Part shown: positions 38,741 to 48,583 of the stretch, one piece after another | Layout: every line of letters begins with the position of its first letter | How positions within the stretch are numbered: the first letter of the stretch is position 1 | NCBI RefSeq assembly: GCF_047675955.1 | Contig: NC_132911.1 | Coordinates: 73,937,133-74,001,132, forward strand | Source: Chlorocebus sabaeus | Taxonomy: Eukaryota; Chordata; Mammalia; Primates; Cercopithecidae | Direction of reading: 5' to 3' | Length of the DNA stretch: 64,000 nt | Notes under the pieces: generated by a model | What the model saw: only the letters and a program-made list of their open reading frames with translations | The model's database searches: none | Told to the model about the DNA's origin: nothing | Position numbers and translations under genes: made by a program

Positions 38741-38864
38741 TTTTAGGAGATGGGGTCTCACTATGTTTCCCAGGCTGGTCTCATGCCCCTGGGTTCAAGC
38801 AGTCCTCCTGCCTCAGCTTCTTCAGTAGCTTGGACTACAGGCACACACCACCACACCCGGCTTC
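38741..38864 (-). mobile_element. Alu monomer fragment
   Basis: Single antisense arm (ggtctcactatgtttcccagg to cacacccggctt). Confidence 0.5.
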
Positions 38865-39399
38865 CATTTCAGTTTTTTTCAGTAAAGTAAAATGCTTTAG
38901 CTTGTTTAGTTTGCACTCCAATAGAGAAACAGAAAAACAAAAATCTCATCTGGTATGACAGCCACTGATCCTTCTTATGGGTTTAAACCCATCCCTTGGA
39001 AGTTCAGTTTTGAAGAACAAGCTACTACAGGGAAGTACTGACAACCTCGAATGTCTAGGATATAAGTTTTCATACCCTCCGCAACTGCTGCCTGGCCTAA
39101 CAGGAGCCCCCTGTACTTAACTCAAGCACCCCGTCCACTGATGCTGACTTATGCAAGTCAACACAACAAATCCCAGAGCCACAGCTTTTCAGAAAAATAG
39201 GAATGGATTCTTCTCCCAAGTTCATACAATTGAGGGTTTTTGACAGCAATAAAAATAGCTTTGGATAAACCTTATAACCTGTGGTGTTGCTTCTTCATAA
39301 AGATAAGCCAGTCATTTGACATTATTCAAATTTTTGTTGTTGTTTTTAGACAGTGGTGCAGGTGACATATTAAAAAAAAAAAAAAAAAAAAACAGGTAT

Positions 39400-39716
39400 G
39401 AATCCCAGCGCTTTGGGAGACCAAGGAGGGTGGATCACCTGAAGTCAAGAGTTCAAGACCAGCCTGACCAACATGGTGAAACCCCATCTCTACAAAAATA
39501 CAAAAATCAGCCAGGCATGATGGATACCTGTGATCCCAGCTACTCAGGAGGCTGAGGCAGGAGAATCGTTTGAACTGGGGAGGCAGAGGTTGCAGTGAGC
39601 CGAGATTATGCCATTGCACTCCAGCCTGGGTGACAGAACGAGACTGCGTCTTAAAAAAAAAAAAAAAGAAAGAAAGAAAGAAAGAAAGAAAAGAAAAGAA
39701 AGAAAGAAAAAGAAAT
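39400..39716 (+). mobile_element. 5'-truncated Alu with (AAAG)n tail
   Basis: Starts at aatcccagcgctttggg. Duplication acaggtat at 39392-39399 and 39717-39724. An unusual A run (39372-39392) stands just 5' of it. Confidence 0.5.
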
Positions 39717-39724
39717 ACAGGTAT

Positions 39725-40190
39725 AAAGGCAATAAAGCATGATATATGTAGTCTGGCCACGCCACCATCCCTGCTGCTCTGGACAGAAATCAGAAGCAGC
39801 AGTAGAAAGAAGCAGAAAATCATTCAAAACTTTACACACAAGGTACTGCTATTCCTTCCTCAACAAGTGTATTAGAATATAAACTTGACAAATTGGAGCT
39901 TTTCCATAGGTAGGTAGCAACAGAGAGAAGCATCACCCCACAGTTTAAAGTTTATGTTACTTGGGAAAAGACAAACATGAAGTATGAGTCTGAAAATTAG
40001 TTTCAAGAACTCTCAACTAACTGATTCTCTCCCAAACTGAAAACACACCACAGCAAGGCTAAAACATAAAATAAAGTGAACTTTAATCTATAATATATAT
40101 GAAAATGTGAAAGAAAATGCTTCCTTTTGATTTTTATAAGGAAAGTAAGTTTCAGTGTGAGTGAAACATATCTGAGAGAACAGGAAAGTC
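39725..40190. other. Intronic flank of SLCO5A1 exon 2
   Basis: Nothing recognised apart from the exon 2 donor at its right edge. Confidence 0.5.
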
Positions 40191-40194
40191 TTAC

Positions 40195-41101
40195 CTAGGT
40201 ACAAAGAGGAGTTCTCTTTCTTGACATTGTCATCTAAGTAGGTTGGTCCCAGGGTATAAATAGGTGTGGAGCCCATTCCAATGAGAATCTGTGCGCAAAT
40301 GAATAAAGCCACGTAGACCCAGTGATTATTTCCTCCCGAGTCCTTCGGACAGGCCGGGGGCTCCAAAGTGGCGGTGGAGTTGCCACCCTGACACAGGCCG
40401 TCGTTGGGGGCCGAGGCGTTCAACTCTTGGATCTGGTAGGGGGGCGAGATGAAGTGAGGTAAGGCGAAGAGGGCTGCCCCGAAAGCGATGAGGAGTCCAC
40501 CCACGGCCAGCCACAGGGGCCGCCGACCCCGGCCGCCGAAGTAGCTGACGAACACCACCACCACCAGGTTCCCAATGTCGAAGCAGCTGACCAGCAGCCC
40601 TGACTCGGAACTCTTCAGACTGTAGCGCCTTTCAATGGTGGTAATTACGCTGCTCAAGTACCCAGAGACCATCAACGCCTGGATGAAGGTCAGAAAGCAC
40701 ATGCACACCAAGAAGCAACGGGAATCCGTGAGGACCACGTAGAGGCACCTTCTCTCCTGGAGCGTGGCCAGGGCGGAGGACACCGAGAAAGTTTTGCTGA
40801 GGTCCACCCTGTGGTTACAGTCCCCGAGCCCCGCCGAAGTGGACGGGGCAGAGGGACTGGGGGCCAACTGGTTCGGGCCTTGCTTCAAGTCCTCGTGGCC
40901 AGAAGAACCCGCACAGCCAAAGGCCGGCTTGGCGTCTCCACTAGTGGGACTGAGGCTCGGCCGGCAGGAGGCGCTGCTGAGGACCGGTAAACTCTTAGAC
41001 CTGAAGGTCTCTGGCTCGCACCTCTCTTGGACAGCTCCTGCGGTAGCCGGCGCCTCCAGCTGCTCTCCTGGCCCGGGCTGTAGTCCAGTGCCTTCGTCCA
41101 T
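40195..41101 (-). CDS. SLCO5A1: SLCO5A1 first coding exon (OATP5A1 residues 1-302, partial)
   Basis: This is the N-terminal third of solute carrier organic anion transporter 5A1, a 12-helix plasma-membrane protein of the OATP family whose substrates are poorly defined. The frame starts at ATG 41101-41099 in a strong context (gccATGg) and gives 302 codons plus one base. The exon ends at 40195 before a consensus donor (GTAAGA, 40194 downward). Residues 1-120 are a Ser/Pro-rich cytoplasmic tail. Hydrophobic helices lie near 127-150, 168-189, 195-217 and 260-283. Possible N-glycosylation sites N228 (NAS) and N241 (NST) fall in the loop after helix 3, and the conserved OATP stretch TYLDDNV is near 287-293. 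The human protein has about 848 residues, so the later exons lie below position 1. The open frame runs on to 40088, but that part is intron. Assignment is by recognition of the protein; the helix region looks identical to my memory of human and the tail differs. Confidence 0.5.
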
Positions 41102-41159
41102 GGCGCTTACAATTCAGATTCGATAGCTGATGGCACCCAAGCACTCCGGCACGTTTCAT
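40995..41159 (-). promoter_or_regulatory. Overlapping upstream ORF at the SLCO5A1 start
   Basis: The ATG at 41159-41157 opens a frame of 54 codons that passes over the main ATG in another frame and stops at TAA 40997-40995, about 105 bases inside the SLCO5A1 coding region. Its start context is weak (T at -3, A at +4), while the main ATG is strong. Leaky scanning would therefore be expected, with possible damping of translation. The frame is seen directly; the regulatory role is inferred. Confidence 0.5.
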
Positions 41160-41593
41160 CCACCGGCACGAGGGGCCGAAGCCAGGCCCACTCAGTCTTG
41201 CCCACCTGGGACTGGGGCTGGGGGCGCAGGGCCGCGCAGCAGGGCATCCTCACCAGCTGGAAGGCGCCCAGTGCATCCTGATCAGAGATGAGACTCCAAG
41301 GCTCAGCAGCCGCGTGCCACTGGGGGTAGGGGTCCACGCGGTCCTGTGATGAGCCCTGCTCGGCGTCCCTCTCCGGGAGGTAGCTTGAGGCAGGCGTCTC
41401 GCGCGTCCTGGGCTCATCCCTTCCGCCGCCGCCGCCGCCGCCGCTCGGCCCGCGGCCAGGAGCGAGTGCACCCCGCGCCGGGCGTGGGGGGCACTTAGCG
41501 CTGCTGTCCGCACCGCATCCCACCTCGCTGCGCCAGGGGTACCGGGTCCTCGCTGCGTGGGCTCGCGGCACCCTCGGGAGTGAAGCTGCCAAC
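41102..41593 (-). other. SLCO5A1: SLCO5A1 exon 2, 5' untranslated part
   Basis: This GC-rich stretch joins the start codon to a splice acceptor. On the minus strand a pyrimidine tract (CTCTCTCTGCCTTGCAG) ends at 41594, so the exon begins at 41593. It contains several upstream ATGs, near 41518, 41417, 41276, 41247 and 41159. The one at 41518 closes after seven codons. The one at 41159 overlaps the main start. A (CCG)7 run lies at 41423-41443. Long open frames here begin with TTG or GTG rather than ATG and are not taken as genes. The acceptor is seen in the sequence; its use is inferred. Confidence 0.5.
41423..41443. repeat. (CCG)7 trinucleotide run in the 5'UTR
   Basis: Seven uninterrupted CCG units on the plus strand read as CGG on the transcribed SLCO5A1 strand. 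They lie about 320-340 bases upstream of the start codon in exon 2. Confidence 0.5.
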
Positions 41594-42507
41594 CTGCAAG
41601 GCAGAGAGAGGGCGGTCAGCGAAGAGTAGCTGCGACTTGGGGCTAGCGTCCCAGCGCCCCGGGGACCAGCGTTGGGCGACCCTGAACGGTCCCTAGAGGA
41701 ACGGAGGAGTGAGCTGGGAGCGGAGCCCCGAAGGACTAGGCAGCAGCCGGTTGCAGTCTCTAGTCCGGGAACAATAAGCAGCAGGCGGTCGGCGGAGACT
41801 CTACCTCATTGTCTGCCGGGGACCTGCCCCCGCCCCGCCCCTTTTGCCTTAAACATTGCGTTTGCTTTTATATGTTAATAATTATCAACCTGGCAGCTCT
41901 GACTCAGAGGCAGTGTGTTTTATTCGAGTGAACTAATTGCAACCTTTTCGTACTCCTACTCCATTACTCAAAATAGAAAATGCCCAAAAGAACAAAGGAA
42001 ACTTTTTCACAGACACACAATGTACTCCCTGTCCCAATTTTTTATAAAAGGAAAAAAGAGGGTGGGGGTAAACTACGTGTGTAGAAATGTGTGTGCACAC
42101 TGGTGTGCGCTGGCACGTGTGCGCGACTAGATTTGAATCTGCTCCACCACAGACACGCATTCAAAGCCGAAGGCAGCAGCAAAAAGGTCAACATGCTTGC
42201 CTCTTTATTCCCAACACCAAAAATAACCCCCTGCCCGAAAGAACTCTTCAATTACAAATACCAGGGGCATTCGAGGCTGTGGACCGCACTAAGTCCCAGA
42301 GCGCTGTATCAAACGAAACCGAAAATCCGTCTGCTTTGCCGAGAGCTAGGGAAGCCACAACCAAACAAAGAGATCCCGGCACGCTGTCAGAGCGCGCGCG
42401 AGGAGCCCACGGAGCGGGCTGGGCGCACGCCGGCCGGCGGGGAGGTGTGCTATTGACTGAGCGCACCCCGCGAGCGTGGGCCTGGGGAGCGTGCGCGCGT
42501 GCGCGGT

Positions 42508-42542
42508 CACACACACACACGCACACACACAGACACACACAC
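42508..42542. repeat. (CA)n-type microsatellite within the CpG island
   Basis: This is an imperfect CA/CG/GA alternating run (cacacacacacgcacacac and so on), directly after an alternating purine-pyrimidine stretch (gcgtgcgcgcgtgcgcg, about 42488-42504). Confidence 0.5.
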
Positions 42543-43119
42543 CCTGGCGTGTTGGAACCGCTCTCGCGATCCCGCACCCAGCTTGAATTCAGCGAGAATT
42601 GAAAACAGGTGTGCCCCCGGGGTAAGCCCCCGCCCCTAATCTTGGGGACCCCCACTCCATTCCTCCAGCCTGGAGCGAGGACGGGGGTCAGAATATGCAC
42701 CAGGTGGAAGAGAGCCGAGCTTCACTACACTGGGTTTCATTTTGCGGCGCGCCTTTGTGATGCTGCTGAGAAAAGAAAGCAGGAAGGGCAAGGGAGAAAG
42801 GCAGAGAGGCTGGGCGGCCAAGGGTGGCCTCTCCGGCATCTCCCTCGGCTGTGCTGGGCCAAACCCTCTCCCAGATTCCCGGCCTGCCAGCCACTCACAA
42901 TCCCGGGCTTCCCCGCCGCTGCCTTGCCCAGGCGCCTTCCCGGGGAACCCCACCAGCCGCTGCGTGAGGAGCCAGGGAATCCCAGCAAACTCTCGCCACG
43001 CGCTGGGGGCGTCCGAACCCCCTGCCTGCGCGAGCGCCCTCACAGCAGCGCAGACTTGGATGGACACGCGGATCCCGGCAGGGAGCTCTTGAGCAGGCGT
43101 GGAATCCCAGGGACACCCC

Positions 43120-43192
43120 CTGCGCGCACATCACACACACGCACACCCTCCACACACACGCGCACACACACACATACACACACACACACAGC
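43120..43192. repeat. (CA)n-type microsatellite next to proposed exon 1
   Basis: This interrupted CA repeat contains CG and TA variants, just inside proposed intron 1. It differs in detail from the run at 42508. Confidence 0.5.
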
Positions 43193-43261
43193 CCGTGGGA
43201 GGACAAGGCCGCCGGCGACAGCCCGCCGCGCTGCCCGGGCGCTCAAGCCGCGGCTACTCAC

Positions 43262-43550
43262 TAGCGAGTCTGTCAGTCTGTCTGCCTGGCTGAGTGGAGC
43301 GGCGGGAGGGGGGCACTGAGCTACGGGAATAGTTGGGAGCCGCGTGGGGAGGCAGCCTCGGTCCAGCCGAAGAGAAATCAGTGAATGAGGCTGTGACTCA
43401 GACTGAACTCTTCCCCCCACCCCTCGCCTGTCACCCAAGCCTCTCCTCGGCTCCAAACAGACACACGCGCACAGAGACGCGCCCGGAGAGAAGCAGCCGA
43501 GGGCGAGGGCGCAGGCGCGAGGGCAGCCACCCAGCCCAGCCCTCCCACAG
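43262..43550 (-). other. SLCO5A1: Proposed SLCO5A1 noncoding exon 1
   Basis: On the minus strand a donor-like GTGAGT reads from 43261 down to 43256, preceded by CTCGCTA, so an exon would end at 43262. The stretch above it is CpG-rich and sits about 1.7-2.0 kb upstream of exon 2. That agrees with my memory that the human gene has a noncoding first exon roughly 2 kb upstream. The 5' edge is a guess. Other weak donors exist in this GC-rich DNA, so the exon needs transcript support. Confidence 0.5.
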
Positions 43551-43919
43551 CCAGCCACCCCGCTGCCCTTCACCTGCGCGGCCGCAGGGGCCGAGGAACG
43601 CTGAAGCCCGGAGGGGTCCGGTCTCTAGAAAAGTCAGCGGCTGAGGCTGACAGCCCACTCTGAATAAATAAATCATTTCTGATTGTTTATTTCGTTCCTT
43701 GGGCATCCACCGTGTCTCATTCACCATAGTAGGTTCTGGGACCAAAGATAAACAACACAAGATATTTGGTAGGAAGAAAACTCTGACTTGTGGGGAAAAT
43801 ACTCATGTAAATGGCTTAAAACAACGTAGTACATTCTATGCAGCCTGCTACTGGAGAAGCCAGCATCCATTAGCCTTCATTTCCACGCAGCAGGAAGAAG
43901 AGAGGCACCAGGGCATGGT

Positions 43920-44560
43920 GCTGCCGGTCAATAGGTAGATGAGCTGCCGGGAAGATTGCAGGGATGGGGCAGAGGACCAGACTGCAGGAGTGGCTGAGTA
44001 GGAAAGGACACCACGGGTTTCCTAAGTTGTGTACTGTCAATACTGTGGAGGCAGTGATGTTCCGACTTCCTCACCAGAGAGCTGGCACTGGCAGTGACAG
44101 GTAGACAGATGTGAGGCCACACCGCAGGCACAGAAGTGGGTTGGGAGGCAGTCTGAAAGCCAAATGTGATGAGGCATTGGCAGGGGGCATGGAGAGGAGG
44201 GAACTGGGCAGCTGATGCAATCTGCAAGAGGAGAAAACAGGCCAAGGTAGGATGACTCCCAAGTTTCTAGCACCAAGTTGGGTGACTAGGTGCCTGGCAG
44301 CCAATAAAAGCATAGGGGGAGAAACATGCTTGAGGGGAAAGATGGTTCTCATCTACATGTGTTGAGTTTGAAATGTTTGGGGGACATCCTGGTGTACATG
44401 TCCCATAAGCCATTGGACACACAGGAGGTTCGGACTAGGAATATTGACCAGTAGTCATCAGCCCAAAGGTGGTACAAGAAAGGGTGGAATGAATAGGGAA
44501 GATCATTCAAATTGTGAAGAGATCTAGGAGAAGAGGGAACAGCCAAAAGAGGGAGACTGG
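43920..44560 (+). repeat. Ancient interspersed repeat, family not assigned
   Basis: Phrases such as ggatgactcccaagttt and gttgagtttgaaatgtttgggggacatc recur in many mammalian loci in my memory. Related text seems to lie at 6440-6760 and 55450-55640. I cannot name the family. Confidence 0.5.
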
Positions 44561-44819
44561 AAGCAAGGTTAGAGAGGTATGGGACACATCAGAAAAGCCA
44601 AAAGAGCAGACAACTGTAAGAAGGGAAGTGTCAGATGTGCACAGACTGCAGGGAAGACAAACAGGATGATAACTGAAAAAAAAAGAGTATCTGAGGGCAC
44701 TGGTGACCACTGACAGAGTAGGATAATGCTCTAATGGAGGAAAGGAGGTTGCTCACAAGTATCAGTGACAATGCTGGCCACTGCTGCCAAGTCGAGGCCC
44801 CTCCACTGGCCCTTGGCCT

Positions 44820-44960
44820 TACCCAATGAGAGCATTGTCTCCATTTTACAGATGTGACAAGTGTAGAGAGGTTAAGTAACTTTATATAGGCACACAGCTA
44901 GTCTGTAGACAATATGAACCAATGTGCTCCAAAAGACCATATTCTTACTTAACCTCTTAA
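44820..44960 (-). repeat. MIR fragment
   Basis: Antisense MIR: ctccattttacagatgtgac and gaggttaagtaactttata. Confidence 0.5.
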
Positions 44961-45634
44961 CCCTGACTCTCTTCTTTCTCTCCTGTCATTGAACAGCATC
45001 CTGACTCATCAATGCACCTTGATTCTGTTGATTATCTCCCTTTAGTCCAACAACCATCTTATCTACAGCGATCCTTAGAGAACAATTAAGGCCAGCTGAC
45101 AGTAAAGAACACTCAGTGTGTACTTGAAGTCCATGCTGAGACAGCATCCGTCTTCTGGCAGCTGCAAGACTGACCTATCAACCGAGGCATTTCTTCATTC
45201 CCTGCCATTGTCTCCTTCTCTTGAGATCACCATCAGACCCAGTCACTTTTCTACAAGCAGGCAATAGGACTCCTGCTGCCACCCTGCCCAGATTTTAGTC
45301 TTCTGCTGATAAAGTGGGCAAAGATATGTGGCATTTCCTGAACCTAAATACTCTTCTGAGCTCATTCTAAATCCAAACAGAATCAACCTACCTCCTATTA
45401 CCTCCTTCCAAGCTCTGTGCCCTATTCTCTCATTTCAGTCTCAGCTCCAGATATCAGTAAATTCAATGTGATGCATCAGGTACCATCGCAAGACTTCCCT
45501 ACTTGAAAATCAAGCAATCATGTCCCTGAAACACACTGTCTTTATTCATGGTCAATTACCACAGTTAAAGTAGATGCAACTCTAAGAACCTATGGATTTT
45601 TTTATTGCCACTAATAGAAAGGTCATGATTTACA

Positions 45635-45856
45635 GACAAAATTTTTGAAGTTCCGATTTTACTCACATGAGAAACAAGAAGAAAACATTCAGCAAGAAGC
45701 ATTTCTTTTGCTTTATCATTTCCAGTTAAATATGACTTTAAAAAAGACAAAATTTTAAAAGGTCTGATTTTACTCACATATGAAACAAGAAAAAAACATT
45801 CAGCAAGAAGCATTTCTTTTGCTTTATCTTTCCCAATTAAATATGACTTTGAAAAA
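45635..45856. repeat. 111-base tandem duplication (two units)
   Basis: Unit 1 is 45635-45745 and unit 2 is 45746-45856, both exactly 111 bases and differing at only a handful of positions. Each contains aacattcagcaagaagcatt. Not recognised as a known repeat. Confidence 0.5.
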
Positions 45857-46681
45857 GACTAACACTCCTCATTAGCCCTAATTGTCTGATTAATACAAAG
45901 AAACGGACTCATATCATGGGGTTCCACTACCCCTAAGATAGTGTTTACTACCCTTATTTCACTCAATGTTTACAGTTAGTTTGACCAGAATGCTTGCCTT
46001 ATTTGACATTTTGGTAGAGGAAGCATGTGACTGTAAACCCTCTTCAAACTTTCAGACTTAACATTTACTTCTTCCAAGTCCATCAAATTTGTACATAAAT
46101 GACTTCTTTTCTGATCTTCTTATAACAAGTATGTAGCCTTTGGAATTTCCAGGGCAGTCTACAGATTTAAAATCTGGCCGTCCTGGAGAATGGGCAGAAG
46201 AAAGCTGAAGAGAGCCTTTTCCCACCGCCCTTCCCTTCCTTCTTAAAGAAGGTTCACTTCAGAGGTCTCCCAGATACAACAAGAACCGAGTTTTTGGTTC
46301 AGAATATTTTGTAGGTGCAAAACATAATACATAGTTGCCAGTACCATAATTGAATTAGGTGTTGGTTGTTTAACAGGAAACACACTGGATCTTTAAGGTA
46401 GCCCCTTAATAGGACTTGGCATGTATACCCTTCCTTAGAAGTGAATTTCAGGTTGGATAAAACCTGAGGAGGAACAGATCTGGCCAAATGAATGCAGGCC
46501 ATCACTCCAACCCTGGTGGCTTGAGGGCCCTGCAAGTGCTAAAGGAGTATAGTGACCAGCTGTGTCCAAAGAGACTTAGCACTGCAAGTCCCACACCACA
46601 GGAAACCACAGTTCCATGAACACCTGGAGGCTTGGCTCCCTGTAAAGAAACTGCCACCTCCCTTAATATAATTAAGCCAGA

Positions 46682-46964
46682 TTAGCTGAGTACTGTGGCT
46701 CACATCTGTAACCCCAGCACTTTAAGAGGCTGAGATGGGAGGATCCCTTGAGAACACATTTCTACTAAAAAATGTTTAAATAGCCAGGCATGGTGGCATG
46801 TGCCTGTGGTCTCAGCAACTCAGGAGGCTGAGGCAAAAGGATCACTTAAGCCCCGGAGGTAGAGGCTGCAGTAGGCTGTGATTGCATCACTGCCCTCCAG
46901 CCTGGGCAACAGAGCAAGACTCTGTCTCAAAAAATAAACAAACAAAAACCAACAACAACAAAAA
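46682..46964 (+). mobile_element. Alu (first of two at one target site)
   Basis: Old, with a shortened left arm. The site word ataattaagcca stands at 46668-46679 and again at 46965-46976. Confidence 0.5.
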
Positions 46965-46976
46965 ATAATTAAGCCA

Positions 46977-47273
46977 GGCTGGATGCAGTGGCTCACGCCT
47001 GTAATCCCAACACTTTGGGAGGCTGAGGCAGGCAGATCACCTGAGATCAGGAGTTTGAGACCAGCCTGACCAACATGGAGAAACCCCGTCTCTACTAAAA
47101 ATACAAAATTAGCTGGACATGGTAGCACATGCCTGTAATCCTACTCGGGAGGCTGAGGCAGGAGAATCGCTTGAACCGGGGAGGCAGAGGTCGTGGTGAG
47201 CCGAGATTGCACCATTGCACTCCAACCTGGGTAACAAGAATGAAACTCCATCTCAAAAATAATAATAATAATG
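46977..47273 (+). mobile_element. Alu (second of two at one target site)
   Basis: Two-arm Alu. It is followed by the same word ataattaagcca at 47274-47285. Confidence 0.5.
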
Positions 47274-47479
47274 ATAATTAAGCCAGATACTCCAAGGCTA
47301 GTAATGGAGGGAAACTTCCCTGTGAAGAGGAGACAGATGTCTCAAAAAAATCATGTTCCCTTGAAAGATGTTTCATAATTACCACCACTGCCACCTTGGC
47401 CTGGAAAAGAAAGAGGTCGGATGGGAAGGGGAAGGAAGCAAGTTAGGAGAGAGGCAGTCCTCCATGGGCTGTGAGCATC

Positions 47480-48270
47480 TCTACATGTTTTTCTTGGGTG
47501 CACCTAGAACGCAAAGCCCTAACCACTTCTGAATGCGGAAAAACTCAAACTGCGTTGTCCTCTGCTCTCATACTACAACAATCAACACAGAAGACTTCTG
47601 TGACCAGATGTTGGCGGGGAGTCTGCACCAACAAATAAGCAATCAGTTCTGCAGCAGACACCAGCTGGGCGTCCTCCAATTCAAGTCCGTTCTGACACTA
47701 TCTACCTCAAGACGGCATCAGATCCCACACGTTGAGGGCTGAGTCCCACAAAACTGCCTCCTCTCTCCCCTAGACACCAGCGTCGAGCCTGGGCCTCCGA
47801 AACGTCTGACCAACTAGCTTCAATTTGGTATTCCCACAACCCCTTTTTGGGTTTGATTAATTTGCTGGACAGCCTCACAGAACTCAGAGAAACGCTTACG
47901 TTTACCAGTTTAATACAAAGGATATCGGAAAGAACACAGATGAAGAGGCACACAGGGGGAGGTATGTGGGGAGGCGCACAGAACTGCCATACTTGCTCTA
48001 GGTACACCACCCCTCGGAAACCTCCACATGTTCAGTTGTCCCAGAAGCTCTCTGAACCCTGTCCTCCTGGGCCTTTTTTGGAGACTTCCTTGGATAGACA
48101 TGCCTGAAGACAACCACATCAGACGGTGACTGGACAAAAAGCAGATGATCTAATACTGATAGACTGAGTGGGGAAACCCAGGAGGGCCTGTCTGTCCATA
48201 TTCTCCTTGGCCTCTCTGTGCTGCATTTGTTCCTTCAGGGTATGTGGCAGGACTGTCTCTGAGATGAGGG
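47480..48270 (-). repeat. Ancient ERV-type LTR remnant, subfamily unassigned
   Basis: Phrases such as tgggtttgattaatttgctgg, cctccacatgttcagttg and agaagctctctgaaccctgtcc are familiar from old mammalian LTRs. No coding remnant recognised. Confidence 0.5.
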
Positions 48271-48302
48271 TCTTATGACCTCCAATCAGAAAGACTGCCT
48301 TG

Positions 48303-48583
48303 GGGCCAGGAGCAGTGGCTCATGCCTGTAATTCCAGCACTTTGGGAGGCCGAGGTGGACGATCACCTGAGATCAGGAGTTTGAGACCAGCCTGACCAAC
48401 ATGGAGAAACCCCGTCTCTACTAAAAATACAATATCAGCCGGATGTGGCAGCACATGCCTATAATCCCAGGTACTTGGGAGGCTAAGGCAGGAGAATCAC
48501 TTGAGCCCGGGAAGCGGAGGTTGCAGTGAGCCGAGATCATGCCACTGCATTCCAGCCTGGGCAACAAGAGCAAAACTCTGTCA
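48303..48583 (+). mobile_element. Alu leading into the GGAA microsatellite
   Basis: Complete two-arm Alu whose A-rich tail position has become GGAA repeats. Confidence 0.5.

Larger units (their letters stand above)
1..40194 (-). other. SLCO5A1: SLCO5A1 intron 2 (partial)
   Basis: Everything below the exon 2 donor is inferred to be intron 2, because the reading frame for exon 3 (which in human starts by completing the codon after YL) was not found in the window. The intron is AT-rich and consists largely of transposon remnants and two nearly complete insertions, listed separately. No coding exon was recognised in it. Confidence 0.5.
41594..43261 (-). other. SLCO5A1: Proposed SLCO5A1 intron 1
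   Basis: This lies between the proposed exon 1 donor and the well-supported exon 2 acceptor. It is mostly CpG-rich, with a less CpG-dense island around 41860-42200, and it includes two CA-type microsatellites. I see no other gene. Several long plus-strand frames (for example 42609-43319) are by-products of high GC and few stop codons. Confidence 0.5.
40300..43640. promoter_or_regulatory. CpG island of the SLCO5A1 promoter region
   Basis: CG dinucleotides are frequent here and scarce almost everywhere else in the window. They are densest at about 41050-41840 and 42380-43640. The island covers the first coding exon, its 5'UTR and the proposed exon 1, as expected of a CpG-island promoter. No convincing TATA box was seen at the proposed start, so transcription probably begins at several sites. 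The region could also fire transcripts on the plus strand, but nothing in the sequence proves that. Confidence 0.5.
43660..46660. other. Upstream intergenic stretch
   Basis: It contains an ancient repeat remnant (about 43920-44560), an antisense MIR (44820-44960) and a 111-base tandem duplication. No gene recognised. Confidence 0.5.

Noticed and set aside
40088..40194. Continuation of the SLCO5A1 frame past residue 302
   Set aside because: A consensus donor lies at 40194 and the protein text after it departs from the OATP family, so this is intron.
40764..41126. Plus-strand frame opposite SLCO5A1 exon 2
   Set aside because: Antisense shadow of a GC-rich coding exon.
41107..41592. Open frame of 161 codons in the SLCO5A1 leader
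   Set aside because: It begins with TTG rather than ATG, next to the splice acceptor. GC-rich DNA has few stops.
42609..43319. Plus-strand frame of 236 codons in the CpG island
   Set aside because: Composition is Arg/Pro/His/Thr from GC-rich and CA-repeat DNA, with no recognisable domain. It is probably chance.
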